Positions 24,108-33,753 are shown, numbered from the stretch's first letter. The stretch is 64,000 nt of DNA from Bacillota bacterium (GCA_023388995.1 JAEWFD010000034.1:45142-109141), one strand, 5' to 3'. Notes: generated by a model not told the origin, from the sequence alone. Numbers and translations are program-made.

Positions 24108-24577
24108 CAGTAGATCCCTCCTTTATAAATTGCTTTGGGATATACTTTCAACATACTTTCCCACTGTACCATAAAGACATCAGCAATCGGATATACCATC
24201 TTGCCGGATAAATTCGCACTGTCTTTTTTGGCGAAACTTTCAATAAAAACTACTTTTTTACGAAAGAAATGGGCAATATAGCACATGGGTACCGCAGTAT
24301 GCGTTCCTGTCGTAATAACTACTTCCGGGCGGTACTTCCAAAACAAATAGAATGACTTCATAATATTGAATGAGAATTTAAAAAGATAGGATAATAAATG
24401 ATTGCGGGTACCATAAACCAGATACTCTACATTCTGATATTTCTTTCGCAGATCAGAAGTCAGCGGAATCTTTTCGGTAATCAAACATGTGCGATAAGAA
24501 TCCATGAGCGGAAACAATTGTGTCAATTGCGTCAAATGACCGCCGACACTACTAATTAACATTACATCTGTCTTCAT
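24107..24577 (-). CDS. Alg14/PssD-like membrane-anchor glycosyltransferase subunit
   Basis: A 156-residue protein with the N-terminal half of a GT-B enzyme. SSVGGHLTQLTQLFPLM near the N-terminus and VITTGTHTAVPMCYIAHFF in the middle match the Alg14/Cps14F/PssD family. It has a hydrophobic segment that can associate with the membrane and brings the Alg13-like partner to the lipid-linked acceptor. It overlaps the preceding glycosyltransferase stop by four bases (ATGA) and the next gene by one. Confidence 0.88.
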   Translation of the reverse strand: MKTDVMLISSVGGHLTQLTQLFPLMDSYRTCLITEKIPLTSDLRKKYQNVEYLVYGTRNHLLSYLFKFSFNIMKSFYLFWKYRPEVVITTGTHTAVPMCYIAHFFRKKVVFIESFAKKDSANLSGKMVYPIADVFMVQWESMLKVYPKAIYKGGIY

Positions 24578-25566
24578 CGTTTCACCACCTTAGGTACTAT
24601 TTCCCAGGAAATGCATGCACTCATATAGTGGAGTAATAGTACACTTGCCAATACTTTTTCGCGCCAATTTAAATACGGATTGGCCCGATACTTAGGATAT
24701 TCTTTTTGAATAAAAGATCTGATTGCCAGATAACGTTCCTTCCGGTCTTGCCGGCAATCGCGCCGCAAAAGACCCATTTTACGGCCGATGGTGGAAATCA
24801 CCAGTGTCCGAAGGGCATTGCGCTCCAAAAGGTCATGATAGGCATCATACAAATGATGCATGCGGTAATACTGAACGATTGCCTGCTGGATCGCCAGCAT
24901 ATCATAGATCCGCTGATTGAAGGTATTGGTAATAGAATCACTGCGCTGATAATGATAATATACCCCACCCGGAATCTTCTCCACATGCTCAATGAGCGGA
25001 TATAAACATGTTGTAAAGAAAACATCTTCATGTACCAAACCAACAGGAAACGGTACCGCATCTACCAGTTCCCGGCGGTATAGTTTGGAGTGCGCTGTCA
25101 ATGCCAGTCCCAGCAATGCTCCCTTGTCTTTCCGAAGGTCTTGCAACGTAATGCTATGCTTTGTTTGATACGGCTTGATGATTGGATCTTTGTCATCATA
25201 GGAAAAATATGCTTGTGTTTCGACGATGCTGACCCCTTGCTTCATTGCCTTTCGCATCTGCTGCACTACATCATGAGAAACAGTATCATCACTATCCACG
25301 AAGAAGATATAGCTTCCCTTGCTCACTCTCACGCCATTGTTCCGAGCTGCCGAAAGACCTTGATTGCTTTGGTAGACAGCTTTGATTTTAGGAGCATGCA
25401 AGGATTCATAGTCCATTACAATCTGTTTGCTTTGATCTTTGGACCCATCTTCCACCACAATAATTTCAATGTCAGGGTCGGTTTGCGCAAGCAATGAATC
25501 CAAGCAATGGGCCAGATATGGTTCCACATTATAAACCGGAACAATAATACTAATCAGCTCATTCAC
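24574..25566 (-). CDS. GT2 glycosyltransferase 1
   Basis: A 330-residue family 2 glycosyltransferase. I place the start at GTG 25564-25566, five bases after the upstream stop and after GGGGAGG, because the conserved SIIVPVYNVEPYL then lies at residues 5-17. The GT-A core includes IIVVEDGSKDQS, NQGLSAARNNGV and the DXD-type FVDSDDTVS. After about residue 220 there is a helical C-terminal part with an amphipathic end that may sit on the membrane. The sugar donor is unknown. It shares its architecture with the gene at 26548-27531, and the two may be paralogues. Confidence 0.88.
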   Translation of the reverse strand: MNELISIIVPVYNVEPYLAHCLDSLLAQTDPDIEIIVVEDGSKDQSKQIVMDYESLHAPKIKAVYQSNQGLSAARNNGVRVSKGSYIFFVDSDDTVSHDVVQQMRKAMKQGVSIVETQAYFSYDDKDPIIKPYQTKHSITLQDLRKDKGALLGLALTAHSKLYRRELVDAVPFPVGLVHEDVFFTTCLYPLIEHVEKIPGGVYYHYQRSDSITNTFNQRIYDMLAIQQAIVQYYRMHHLYDAYHDLLERNALRTLVISTIGRKMGLLRRDCRQDRKERYLAIRSFIQKEYPKYRANPYLNWREKVLASVLLLHYMSACISWEIVPKVVKR

Positions 25567-25571
25567 GTTTC

Positions 25572-26564
25572 TTAAAACCTCCCCAGCAGATTGGACGCTG
25601 CCTGCATCCCGATCACTTTTGTCAGCAGATGGGCTGTCTGGAATTTCCAGCCATGCACATAGCGCAGACAATCTTGATACTGTTTCAAATAGGAAACTGC
25701 AATCTTCTTTTCCGGCAGCGGCAAATGCCCGATATTGCCCGGAATGGCCATCATTTTATTCGCCAGTCTGCGGCAAATTTGAATTTTGTACTTTTCTTCC
25801 ATGGCAGCTGCCGCAAAAAATCGAATCCATTTTCCTAATATCTCAATATGGTTGCAGACACTGCGAACTTTGTATTGATTGGATGCCGATGCTTCATTGT
25901 CAATGCGATAGTAGCACAGCGGAAGCTCTATGGAGGAGAACGTCTCGCAAGACAGTAACACTTGAATCAAAAAATCCATATCTTCGCCATATGCATACTT
26001 CACATCGAAGGCCAAAGATTTGGAAACAAGAACTTCCCGCCGATACACATGACGCCAGACAGCCCAAATTCCCATGGTTTTGGGATTGCCGATGATACTG
26101 GTTAGTATTTCTTCCTTGCTGCGGCCTTCAATCTCGTTCGCAGTCAAGTTGACAATATGCGTTGTTTGTTTGGTTGTTTCCGCAAAATGGTACATGGTAC
26201 AGCCAATAACCAAATCCGTTTGCTTGGCTTGCAAGGTAGACGCCACTTCTTCCAAACAGCCATCCACCATAAAATCATCGCTATCCAAGAACAAAATATA
26301 GTCTTTGCGCGCCAATGCAATACCATCATTGCGCGCACTGCTCACCCCTTGATTGCGTTTATGCAAAACAACAATGCGATCATCCAAGCCGCTATAACTC
26401 TCGCAAATTTCCCGCGTTCCATCCACCGATCCGTCATTGACCAGAATAATCTCAAAATTCGTGTAACTTTGACCCAAAACACTATCCAGACAATTACGCA
26501 GATACTTCGCTGCATTGAAACAAGGAATGATGATGCTGAAACCGATATTACGATGCTCTTCCAC
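25572..26564 (-). CDS. GT2 glycosyltransferase 2
   Basis: About 330 residues. The start is probably GTG 26562-26564 (VEEHRNIGFSIIIPCFN), overlapping the upstream gene by 17 bases; longer frames upstream lack a ribosome site. GT-A motifs are SIIIPCFNAAKYLRNC, IILVNDGSVDGT, NQGVSSARNDGI and LFLDSDDFM with the DXD. It contributes one sugar to the surface polysaccharide repeat. The C-terminal part has YGEDMDFL, the E-D-x-D pattern of the acceptor-side helix. The donor sugar cannot be told from sequence. Confidence 0.88.
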   Translation of the reverse strand: MEEHRNIGFSIIIPCFNAAKYLRNCLDSVLGQSYTNFEIILVNDGSVDGTREICESYSGLDDRIVVLHKRNQGVSSARNDGIALARKDYILFLDSDDFMVDGCLEEVASTLQAKQTDLVIGCTMYHFAETTKQTTHIVNLTANEIEGRSKEEILTSIIGNPKTMGIWAVWRHVYRREVLVSKSLAFDVKYAYGEDMDFLIQVLLSCETFSSIELPLCYYRIDNEASASNQYKVRSVCNHIEILGKWIRFFAAAAMEEKYKIQICRRLANKMMAIPGNIGHLPLPEKKIAVSYLKQYQDCLRYVHGWKFQTAHLLTKVIGMQAASNLLGRF

Positions 26565-27531
26565 GTAAAACACGCCCTTTCCAAATGGCCGATGCAATTC
26601 CATAATGAAACAGAAGTGCAGATACAAAGACGCGCTCTTTTGCCGTTACGTATGGATTTCTGCTCCACTGCGGATACGTTTCTAAAAACCAAAAACGAAA
26701 GCGATCATACATTGCTTTGCGCGTAGTCCGCAATTCCGGCTTGATATATGCCATTTTCTTGCCGACGATTGCTACCGCAAGATTGCGTACTGCCATTTTC
26801 TCGCACAGCGCTAAGTCCTTCTTTGCATTTACCTGATAATATGCATAAAGCTGTTTTTGAATCTCCAGCATATCATACATATTCGTATTATAGGCAGTTG
26901 TGATTGAGTTCTGCCGTTGATAGTAATAGTAGCCACCAGCTTGTATTTTCTTTATTTTCTTCAAACGCGGCAACAAGCAGCCTGTAAAATAGTTATCTTC
27001 ATGCATGAGTCCAACAGGAAACGGCAATGCTTCAATCATCTCTTTGCGGTACAGCTTGGCCCAGGCATACATGCCAATATGCAAAAGTGCTTCCGGATGT
27101 TCGTCAAAGTCAACATTGCTGATAGCAAACGGTGTTTGGTAGCCTGCCTCAATTACATGGTCATCGTATGCTTCATACACCATCATTTCAACCACATCGA
27201 TGCCATCTTCCATTGCTTCTACCATGGCTTCAACAGCCTGCTTATGTAAATAATCATCACTGTCTACAAATGTCACATATGTGCCTGATGCATGAACCAT
27301 TCCTGTATTGCGTGCTGCCGATAGACCTTGGTTTTTCTGATGAATGACAATCATCTCCGGGTATTGCCTTTGGTACTCTTCCAAGAGTACAGCACTTTGG
27401 TCGGTAGATCCGTCATTGACAGCAATCACTTCCATATGGACATAAGATTGGGTCAGCACCGAATCCAGGCATCGTGCCAAATAGCGTTCTACGTTGTAGA
27501 CAGGGATAATGACACTAACCAAAGGATTCAT
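26548..27531 (-). CDS. GT2 glycosyltransferase 3
   Basis: A 327-residue enzyme starting at the ATG overlapping the upstream TGA (ATGA at 27528-27531). GT-A motifs are SVIIPVYNVERYLARC, VIAVNDGSTDQS, NQGLSAARNTGM and TFVDSDDYL. HEDNYFTG marks the catalytic-base region. It resembles the first GT2 gene of the operon along its whole length, including the end (RVFVSALLFHYGIA against KVLASVLLLHYMSA), which suggests duplication within the operon. Confidence 0.88.
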   Translation of the reverse strand: MNPLVSVIIPVYNVERYLARCLDSVLTQSYVHMEVIAVNDGSTDQSAVLLEEYQRQYPEMIVIHQKNQGLSAARNTGMVHASGTYVTFVDSDDYLHKQAVEAMVEAMEDGIDVVEMMVYEAYDDHVIEAGYQTPFAISNVDFDEHPEALLHIGMYAWAKLYRKEMIEALPFPVGLMHEDNYFTGCLLPRLKKIKKIQAGGYYYYQRQNSITTAYNTNMYDMLEIQKQLYAYYQVNAKKDLALCEKMAVRNLAVAIVGKKMAYIKPELRTTRKAMYDRFRFWFLETYPQWSRNPYVTAKERVFVSALLFHYGIASAIWKGRVLRGRAS

Positions 27532-28514
27532 GATATTCCCGTTCCTTTCCATTTTTTATATCTGCCAACCAAGCCATATAACCGATATTGCAAGATTAAG
27601 CGGTTATAGATGCGTTTTGGTTTGGTGAACTGCTCTTTAAATTCAGGCCGTTGATACCAGTTTGGACAACGACGAATGAGATACTCCCGAATTTGATCAA
27701 TATATGCTGTTTCTTTGAGCAAATCAAAAAAACTTGCCTTGAAGATCATCGAGCGAATAAAAATATGTAAAATACCGGATTCCACATGCTGCTGTTGGCC
27801 GGTTTTTTCCCAAGTTGCGAATATCTGATCAAACACCTGCAGGATATCAATATGTTTTTTTCTTGTTTTCGCACTCGTCGTAATACTTCCTATCCTGACC
27901 ATATATTCCATCATCGCTTTAGAAGACACCGCAAAAGTTGGCTCATAGCAAAGGTTGCTGATGAAAAAACCTAAGTCTTGATTAAAAACACCGCACAGAT
28001 AGGTAACTCCAGTACGTTCTAAAAATGATTTCCGATAAAGCTTATTGCACGGAAACGGATTGATCCGGAAAAGATCTGCAAACTGCGCATGTTCCTGTTC
28101 AAAAAACCATTCCATCATCGAAGGAAGCGGTGCTCCCGTTTCCATATTGCGATATTGGACGTTGCCTATCACAAGATCCACACTCTTTGCTGTCATGGTC
28201 CGGTACATTTCTTCCAGCATGGTTGGATGCATGATGTCATCGCTGTCGAAAAAGATCACATATGCAGAGCTTGCTTTTTGATATCCTGCATTCCGGCAAT
28301 GGCCCGGTGCTCCTTGATGTTCCAGCGGTACAAATTGAATACGCTTATCAGCTAGACTGAGCTTGCGAACCAGTGCAGCAGTATCATCACTTGAGCCATC
28401 ATCAACCACCAAAATTTCCAGCTGCGAATGCGTTTGCGCTTGGATGCTGGAAAGGGTTTCAGCTAGATAAGCAGCTGACTGATAGGTGGGCACCACAACA
28501 GAAATTTGTTCCAT
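27528..28514 (-). CDS. GT2 glycosyltransferase 4
   Basis: A 328-residue enzyme with SVVVPTYQSAAYLAET at the N-terminus, ILVVDDGSSDDT, GAPGHCRNAGY and IFFDSDDIMH for the DXD. It is more distant from the other three GT2 enzymes in the operon. It begins nine bases after the stop of the GT-B gene with CTAGGAGGACAGT before the ATG. The C-terminus is basic (RYKKWKG), which may help membrane binding. Confidence 0.88.
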   Translation of the reverse strand: MEQISVVVPTYQSAAYLAETLSSIQAQTHSQLEILVVDDGSSDDTAALVRKLSLADKRIQFVPLEHQGAPGHCRNAGYQKASSAYVIFFDSDDIMHPTMLEEMYRTMTAKSVDLVIGNVQYRNMETGAPLPSMMEWFFEQEHAQFADLFRINPFPCNKLYRKSFLERTGVTYLCGVFNQDLGFFISNLCYEPTFAVSSKAMMEYMVRIGSITTSAKTRKKHIDILQVFDQIFATWEKTGQQQHVESGILHIFIRSMIFKASFFDLLKETAYIDQIREYLIRRCPNWYQRPEFKEQFTKPKRIYNRLILQYRLYGLVGRYKKWKGTGIS

Positions 28515-28523
28515 ACTGTCCTC

Positions 28524-29876
28524 CTAGAAAATAGTTTTGTTGAGCGGTTCAACCGGCCGTTCTTGCAAATCCGCAAATTCATCACTGGTATGAATCAAAA
28601 GAACATGGCGATGTGTGATCAAATAACTCATGTAATCCTCCACGCCTTTTGTTGCAAAGAGAAAGATCTTGCAACCCAGGGCCATTGCTTCGTAGATTGC
28701 TGTAGAGTAAGCTCCGATAACATACGTTGACAGATGCAGCCAATAATAGAGAGGAACTTCATTTTTCACGACCAATAGATTATCAGGTGCATCCTGCAAA
28801 TGCGGATAGCGCTCTTTGGCATGCAGGAATTCTCCTGGATGCAGCTTATATACAAATTGATGATCAGGATACGCAAGCGCTAACTTGATCGCCAGATCGG
28901 CGAGCTGCTCCCCGATTGTTCCTTGCGAAATAAGGAGCACTTGCTTGTGATGACGCTTAATATTGTATTTTGCCTGATTATTGCGGAAATAGCCAAACCC
29001 AATCACCTTGATTTGCTCTTCTTTCAGCGGCAACGGACATACTTCTTGCCAATAACCGCCAAATAGATACATGCGATCTACAAAGTAAGGAACCAAATCA
29101 GGTCGCTGCTGCTGATACGGATAGCTGTACCCGCTGTGATTTTGATCTAAAATACCGTGCTGCACTTCACTAACCAAAATATGCTCCAGCTTGCAAGCTT
29201 CAATAAATTCATATGCATAGTATCCAACACTCACAATGACTTCTTTTGGCTGATATTTGCGAAGCCAGCGTTGAAACCGCAGCCGGCAGCGGATAAACTT
29301 CCGCCATTCTTGCCGCAGCATCGCATTAACATCAATCTGAATCCCGAAGTGGTCATTGATTTGCTGGCTGAACTCATCCAGGATGGCAAAGCTCGGCGTT
29401 GTTTCTTTATATCGCCGCCAATCGCGGTCAAACAGATCCAAAAACCCTTCTCGCAGCAGAATCTGCTTGCCTTTGCTGCTTTGGTTAGAGCGCTTCGGAC
29501 TTCGCCGAATGCACATAATCTGCTCTTGTTCACCGCGTTTTTGAACAATATCATGCGTATAGATATCGATAAAGCCCTCTTCCGTTTCAATCTGCCGTTC
29601 ATGCTCGATTACCAGAAGATCATATTGTCCTCGATGAACCAAATACAACCAATCATAATAAACATAATCAAAATAGCGCTGCCACCTGGTGCGCGGTTTT
29701 GGAATATCATGCGGCTGACTAAGCAGCCCCAGCTGTTTTTCCACCTCAGTAACAATGCGGGTGCGCAAAAAAGAATATGGATAACTGTCCTCAAACCGAA
29801 TGGTTAGAAGCTGCAGTTTCTCTTCCAATGCAAACAAATATGATGTAACCTCACGAATGGAGCTCATAACGATCAC
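28524..29876 (-). CDS. GT-B-type capsule biosynthesis transferase
   Basis: A 450-residue cytoplasmic protein whose second half has a GT-B look: EVQHGILDQNHSGYSYP, LISQGTIGEQLADLAI, FVYKLHPGEF and YSTAIYEAMALGCKIFLF, as in capsular polysaccharide or glycerophosphotransferase-like enzymes. The N-terminal 200 residues are helix-rich and unlike known families. It could transfer a sugar, sialic-acid-like residue or glycerol phosphate; the CDP-glycerol synthase at the end of the operon makes the last attractive, but the conserved TagF residues were not all seen. The start overlaps the flippase gene by 26 bases; an ATG at residue 4 is also possible. Confidence 0.65.
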   Translation of the reverse strand: MIVMSSIREVTSYLFALEEKLQLLTIRFEDSYPYSFLRTRIVTEVEKQLGLLSQPHDIPKPRTRWQRYFDYVYYDWLYLVHRGQYDLLVIEHERQIETEEGFIDIYTHDIVQKRGEQEQIMCIRRSPKRSNQSSKGKQILLREGFLDLFDRDWRRYKETTPSFAILDEFSQQINDHFGIQIDVNAMLRQEWRKFIRCRLRFQRWLRKYQPKEVIVSVGYYAYEFIEACKLEHILVSEVQHGILDQNHSGYSYPYQQQRPDLVPYFVDRMYLFGGYWQEVCPLPLKEEQIKVIGFGYFRNNQAKYNIKRHHKQVLLISQGTIGEQLADLAIKLALAYPDHQFVYKLHPGEFLHAKERYPHLQDAPDNLLVVKNEVPLYYWLHLSTYVIGAYSTAIYEAMALGCKIFLFATKGVEDYMSYLITHRHVLLIHTSDEFADLQERPVEPLNKTIF

Positions 29877-31281
29877 TTCCTTGCCAGATCAAATACAATA
29901 CCGCCAATGAAACAAGTCCTTTAATTCCGATAGTAATCCATAGATTCAAATGCAAAGCGTGAATACCTAAGATCAAAAGCTGTGTTCCGATACAGAAAGC
30001 CAGTGTTTTCACTAAGAAATAATGCAGGTTATGCATCTCACATTTCATGATATAGCGATTTCCCAGTTCATATAAAAAATATTGCACCAAATACGATAAA
30101 GCCGTTGTGAAAGCAGCTGCTTGATAACCAAAATATAAAATACCGATGTAATTCGTCACAATATTGAATAACGCTGCAATTGCAGAAACAACCGCCAAAA
30201 AGCCGGTTTTTTTATAATACGTGCCATAATTGCTAAGCGTACTATATAAATGAAACAAAACATACCCATAGCAGATCATGGGGATCAGCTCGACTGCACT
30301 ATGATACTTTGGATTGGCCATAATGATGGTGACCTCCCGTGCAAAAAATACAATCAGTGCAGTAACCGAAAGGAGCGCATTCTGGTAGTTCATTAGCCGG
30401 CTGCCGATGACTTTGTAATTTTTATGATTCATGAGTTCAAAGAACTCAGGACCCCATGTTTGATTGATCGCATAAACTACAATATTTACGATAAACCCAA
30501 AATTATATGCAAAAGAATAGAGACCCGCCGCACTCATTCCAACCATGTTGGAGATCATTAGCCGATCCACATAGTTCAAGATAACACCTGAAATCATGTG
30601 CGGGATCAGCGGCAAGCAAAAGCGCCATACTTCTTGCGTCATTGCCTGATTGTGAACAAATTTCATGTCTTTCCACATATCGAAAATGCCATAAACAGCA
30701 AAGAGGAAACGACACAGCAGATTGGCATAAATCAACCCGAAGAAACGGTCATAATCCATCTGCATCATCCAGTAAATTCCCAGCAAAGTCGTAAACAACG
30801 CCAAAAGGACATTCAAAAAAGCATATTTGGCACTGGCTTTCCGCGATTGCAGATATGCCAGATAAAAATTGATAATGCTTTGCGCATAACTATGAAGCAG
30901 CATTAAAATGGTCAGATAATACGTCATACCTGTCAAGCCATTCCACAGCTGCAAGGTAATTCCCATAAAGATACCCAGAATTGTCATGGTAATCATCATC
31001 AGTAAAAATTGCTTGCCAAGTATTTCCTTGGTGTCATACTGCTTGTCGTAATGAAAGCGGGTAACGCCGCGATACAAGCAAAGCGGCATAATTATCACAA
31101 AGATATTCACCAAAGAGGTAAAAATAGAATTGGTTCCATAATCAGCTGTTGTCATCAATGCCGTAGTAATCGGCATTAAGAAGAAACCTAATCCTTTATT
31201 TACAATCTGCCCCATCATATAGTTGCGGGCATGCTTGACTGATTCATTTTTTCCAAATATCAAATTCCAAAGTTTGTTCAT
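29851..31281 (-). CDS. wzx: Wzx-type polysaccharide flippase
   Basis: A 476-residue membrane protein with about 12 to 14 hydrophobic spans of the MATE/MOP superfamily, expected to move lipid-linked oligosaccharide units across the membrane. The start MNKLWNLIFGKNESVKHARN followed by a glycine-rich first helix, RGVTRFHYD in the third loop region, and the conserved mid-protein SGVILNYVDRLMI agree with polysaccharide biosynthesis C/Wzx families. It is the first gene of the leftward operon. GAAGGAAACTTG precedes the ATG. Confidence 0.88.
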   Translation of the reverse strand: MNKLWNLIFGKNESVKHARNYMMGQIVNKGLGFFLMPITTALMTTADYGTNSIFTSLVNIFVIIMPLCLYRGVTRFHYDKQYDTKEILGKQFLLMMITMTILGIFMGITLQLWNGLTGMTYYLTILMLLHSYAQSIINFYLAYLQSRKASAKYAFLNVLLALFTTLLGIYWMMQMDYDRFFGLIYANLLCRFLFAVYGIFDMWKDMKFVHNQAMTQEVWRFCLPLIPHMISGVILNYVDRLMISNMVGMSAAGLYSFAYNFGFIVNIVVYAINQTWGPEFFELMNHKNYKVIGSRLMNYQNALLSVTALIVFFAREVTIIMANPKYHSAVELIPMICYGYVLFHLYSTLSNYGTYYKKTGFLAVVSAIAALFNIVTNYIGILYFGYQAAAFTTALSYLVQYFLYELGNRYIMKCEMHNLHYFLVKTLAFCIGTQLLILGIHALHLNLWITIGIKGLVSLAVLYLIWQGSDRYELHS

Positions 31282-31340
31282 ACAAGTTTCCTTCTCATAT
31301 CCTATCTATTTTACCATAGTTTTACGAGAATCACAGCCCC

Positions 31341-31381
31341 ATCTGTTCAGCAACTGCGATTCTGCTGATCGGACAGATGAA
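31341..31381 (-). other. long imperfect hairpin upstream of the flippase gene
   Basis: CATCTGT pairs with ACAGATG and CAGCA with TGCTG inside a single 41-base element about 60 bases upstream of the flippase ATG. There is no T-run. It may be a leader structure or a regulator site. Confidence 0.4.
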
Positions 31382-31425
31382 TGTAATTGCTGTTGCAATG
31401 CGATTGTATTTTGCTTAAGCAGAAC

Positions 31426-31458
31426 AAAAAATACGGATATGGATGTTCCCATTCCGTA
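31426..31458 (-). terminator. terminator of the 131-residue membrane protein gene
   Basis: On the minus strand TACGGAATGG and CCATATCCGTA pair across a short loop and are followed by six T residues. Confidence 0.75.
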
Positions 31459-31494
31459 CTTCGCAATCGTGTTCATAGCACAGTATTATGTTAG

Positions 31495-31890
31495 TTATAT
31501 TTCCGGATGGTGACCAGTTAAGATATACAACTCAACAAATGCTGCCAGCAAGACAACGAGCAAGGAAAACCAAGCAACCTTTGCAATGCTTCCCTGATTC
31601 TTTATTCTAAGCTTATAGTAGACTAGTTTGAAGAGAATTAAGAACACAAAGGTGAAATTAAAGATACGCGTTCTTGTATCATGATAGATCATATTGTTCC
31701 AAGTTGAGCAATATCCCCCCAAAATGACTAGTATAATCCATGCATAAACCGCACTAAAATTAATGGCAATCACTTCCCACATACGAATCGAAGTATGCTT
31801 TAAGAAACGAAGATCAGCAATTACCAATAAGATCAAATATAACGGTGAAACAAAGATTGGATTAAACATATCCCAGAAAATATAAGTCAT
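31495..31890 (-). CDS. membrane protein, unknown function
   Basis: A 131-residue protein with four predicted hydrophobic spans (around residues 12-25, 40-60, 78-92 and 104-124) and short polar loops. No family is recognised. It follows the lipoprotein gene by 21 bases, so they form a two-gene unit upstream of the polysaccharide operon but separated from it by a terminator. GAGAGGTGACGTC precedes the ATG. Confidence 0.75.
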   Translation of the reverse strand: MTYIFWDMFNPIFVSPLYLILLVIADLRFLKHTSIRMWEVIAINFSAVYAWIILVILGGYCSTWNNMIYHDTRTRIFNFTFVFLILFKLVYYKLRIKNQGSIAKVAWFSLLVVLLAAFVELYILTGHHPEI

Positions 31891-31911
31891 ATGACGTCAC
31901 CTCTCTATTGA

Positions 31912-32679
31912 TTATTTCATTGTCTCAGGATCAACGTATCCCACAATATCGCGTGCCAGTTTCATTGCCTGTTCATCCAGACGTGTATATTTCCGGTATC
32001 TTTCCTCCATATACATCAGTATTTTATCTTGCAAATCCTCTGTAAATTCAATTACTTCTCTTTTCTCGTCAGTTCCCTTTACATATATATAGCGATCGAT
32101 GGCATCATAGTAAAATGGATAATTCGTTTGTCCGCTGGCTCCCGACACATATAAATGCGCTTTAAGTGTTTGTTCGTACCAGAAAGATGAGGTCGCATTA
32201 TTTTGATTGATGTAATAGGAAAACTCTAAATTTGCTTTCTTTGTAAGACCATCTTTCACATAGGTGAAGTCAACGTTCTCCCGATAAAAGCGCTGTACAG
32301 AATACACCATTACAATGTCCCCCGGCGCACCAAACCGGACATCTTCATAACGCGTAATCAACATCGTCGGAAAGTCTTTTCCTTGTTTTGTCATGCCGAT
32401 GGTATTACGGAAAAAATCCATTACAAAATCAGTCATCTTTGGATTATAGTCATCAAATACACCAGACTTTACTATTATTTCTCTGATAGATTGCTGTTGT
32501 TCTGTTGTTAGTTCAAAGTAAATACTTGGTGTCGGCGGTTCTATTGGTTCATTGTTGTTTGGAATATCCGTTACATCCGATCCAGTTTCCGGATCAGATG
32601 TTTGCGGGAGTGGCTGCGTCTTTGCAGTACAGCCGAACAATACAGCTGCCAATACTACAAGCAAAAAGCATCTTTTCAT
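31912..32679 (-). CDS. lipoprotein, unknown function
   Basis: About 255 residues, starting at the ATG 32677-32679 after GGAGGCAGGAAAT (an upstream in-frame ATG is 15 bases away). The signal peptide MKRCFLLVVLAAVLFGC ends in lipobox LFGC. A Pro/Thr/Glu-rich tether of about 40 residues follows, then a globular domain with IYFELTTEQQQSIREIIV and alternating strands. No known family. It probably sits on the outer face of the membrane with its partner, the adjacent four-span protein. Confidence 0.82.
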   Translation of the reverse strand: MKRCFLLVVLAAVLFGCTAKTQPLPQTSDPETGSDVTDIPNNNEPIEPPTPSIYFELTTEQQQSIREIIVKSGVFDDYNPKMTDFVMDFFRNTIGMTKQGKDFPTMLITRYEDVRFGAPGDIVMVYSVQRFYRENVDFTYVKDGLTKKANLEFSYYINQNNATSSFWYEQTLKAHLYVSGASGQTNYPFYYDAIDRYIYVKGTDEKREVIEFTEDLQDKILMYMEERYRKYTRLDEQAMKLARDIVGYVDPETMK

Positions 32680-33018
32680 ATTTCCTGCCTCCATCTTTGC
32701 CTTAACAATAGCATAGAATCTAATTGCCGTAAATGAATAATATGCTCTGAATTTAGCATATTATCTTTATAAATGCACTACATTCACTCTATGCAAGAGT
32801 TTAAAACAAGAACAGATTATAGCAAACATCGCTTACAGGCAAATTGAAGGCTTGCACTCAGGTTACAATAGGTAAATGAATCTAAGACATTTATATCTAT
32901 TTTGTTATAAGCTGCAGATCCTCCTCTTTCCAAGCAGTTTCTTAACCGACAAAAACACAGCAAGAGTTGTACTTGCTGTGAATCTTATTTTTAATAAACC
33001 ATATTAAAATGATATGAA
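32680..33018. other. intergenic stretch between lipoprotein gene and DgaF-like gene
   Basis: About 340 A+T-rich bases with one terminator (32951-32980) for the DgaF-like operon and presumably the promoter of the lipoprotein gene near its right end. No coding frame with a ribosome site was seen. Confidence 0.6.
32951..32980 (-). terminator. terminator of the sugar-acid operon
   Basis: CACAGCAAG (32956-32964) and CTTGCTGTG (32972-32980) pair perfectly. On the minus strand the stem is followed by five T residues, 39 bases after the aldolase stop. Confidence 0.85.
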
Positions 33019-33753
33019 CTAAATCAGTTCCCTAACCATTGCAAGCAAAGCACGCACATCTTCAATTCGCGTGTTGCCGGTAACCGGATCGATGATAGAT
33101 GAATATACATGGGGAATAATCTGCTGTACTTGCTCTTCTAAGGCAATCTGCATGATTTCTTTAAAGTTTGCTAAATCGATGCCCCCAGTTGGTTCCAAAG
33201 CCAATCCCGCATGGGCACATGCTCGTGCAACTGCACGATATTCTTCTTTGGTTTTCAAGCCGCCCATCGGAAAAAATTTAATGGAGTTCCCACCCATTTC
33301 CTGAATCATCGCCACTGCGGTCGCCACCGGTATCAATGCTTTTTCTTCTGCAGAACTCTTCGGACCGGTGGAGATGCATACCAGACCGGGAGTACCGTTT
33401 GGAGCAATCATGGCATTAATCCAGGAATCAGACTCTGCTACGGCTGTACGGGTGCTTCCAACCAGCGCGAACACCTGATTCACATGTGCTGGTTTCAAAA
33501 TAGCCGACAATTCCGCTACCGCATAGCATTGCTTCGGATTGCCGCCACCTAATCCCACAGACAAGCGATCTTGGGTGATCTCTTGGTAGCGTTGCATATC
33601 AACCACTGCCGAAGAAACATCCGGATAACTGCTCGATAAAATGCCAATCGCCGCATACCCTTCCGCTGCTTCCACAATTTCCTTGGCATTCTCAAGAGAA
33701 CCAGCTAATACATTCAAGCAGATTCGGTCTTTATAAAATGATATCCGACTCAT
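33019..33753 (-). CDS. dgaF: DgaF-like 2-keto-3-deoxy-6-phosphogluconate aldolase (KDGP aldolase family)
   Basis: A 244-residue TIM-barrel aldolase of the EF_0839/DgaF family, expected to split 2-keto-3-deoxygluconate 6-phosphate into pyruvate and glyceraldehyde 3-phosphate. The family's blocks are present: SRISFYKDRICLNVLAGSLE at the N-terminus, GLGGGNPKQC, TGPKSSAEEKALIPV, IKFFPMGGLKTKEEY with a candidate Schiff-base lysine region, and EPTGGIDLANF. It is the last gene of the operon and overlaps the ammonia lyase stop by four bases (ATGA). Confidence 0.88.
   Translation of the reverse strand: MSRISFYKDRICLNVLAGSLENAKEIVEAAEGYAAIGILSSSYPDVSSAVVDMQRYQEITQDRLSVGLGGGNPKQCYAVAELSAILKPAHVNQVFALVGSTRTAVAESDSWINAMIAPNGTPGLVCISTGPKSSAEEKALIPVATAVAMIQEMGGNSIKFFPMGGLKTKEEYRAVARACAHAGLALEPTGGIDLANFKEIMQIALEEQVQQIIPHVYSSIIDPVTGNTRIEDVRALLAMVRELI

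Noticed and set aside
29157..29807. Rightward open frame of 216 codons
   Set aside because: Antisense to the GT-B capsule gene; no start signal and composition typical of a shadow frame.
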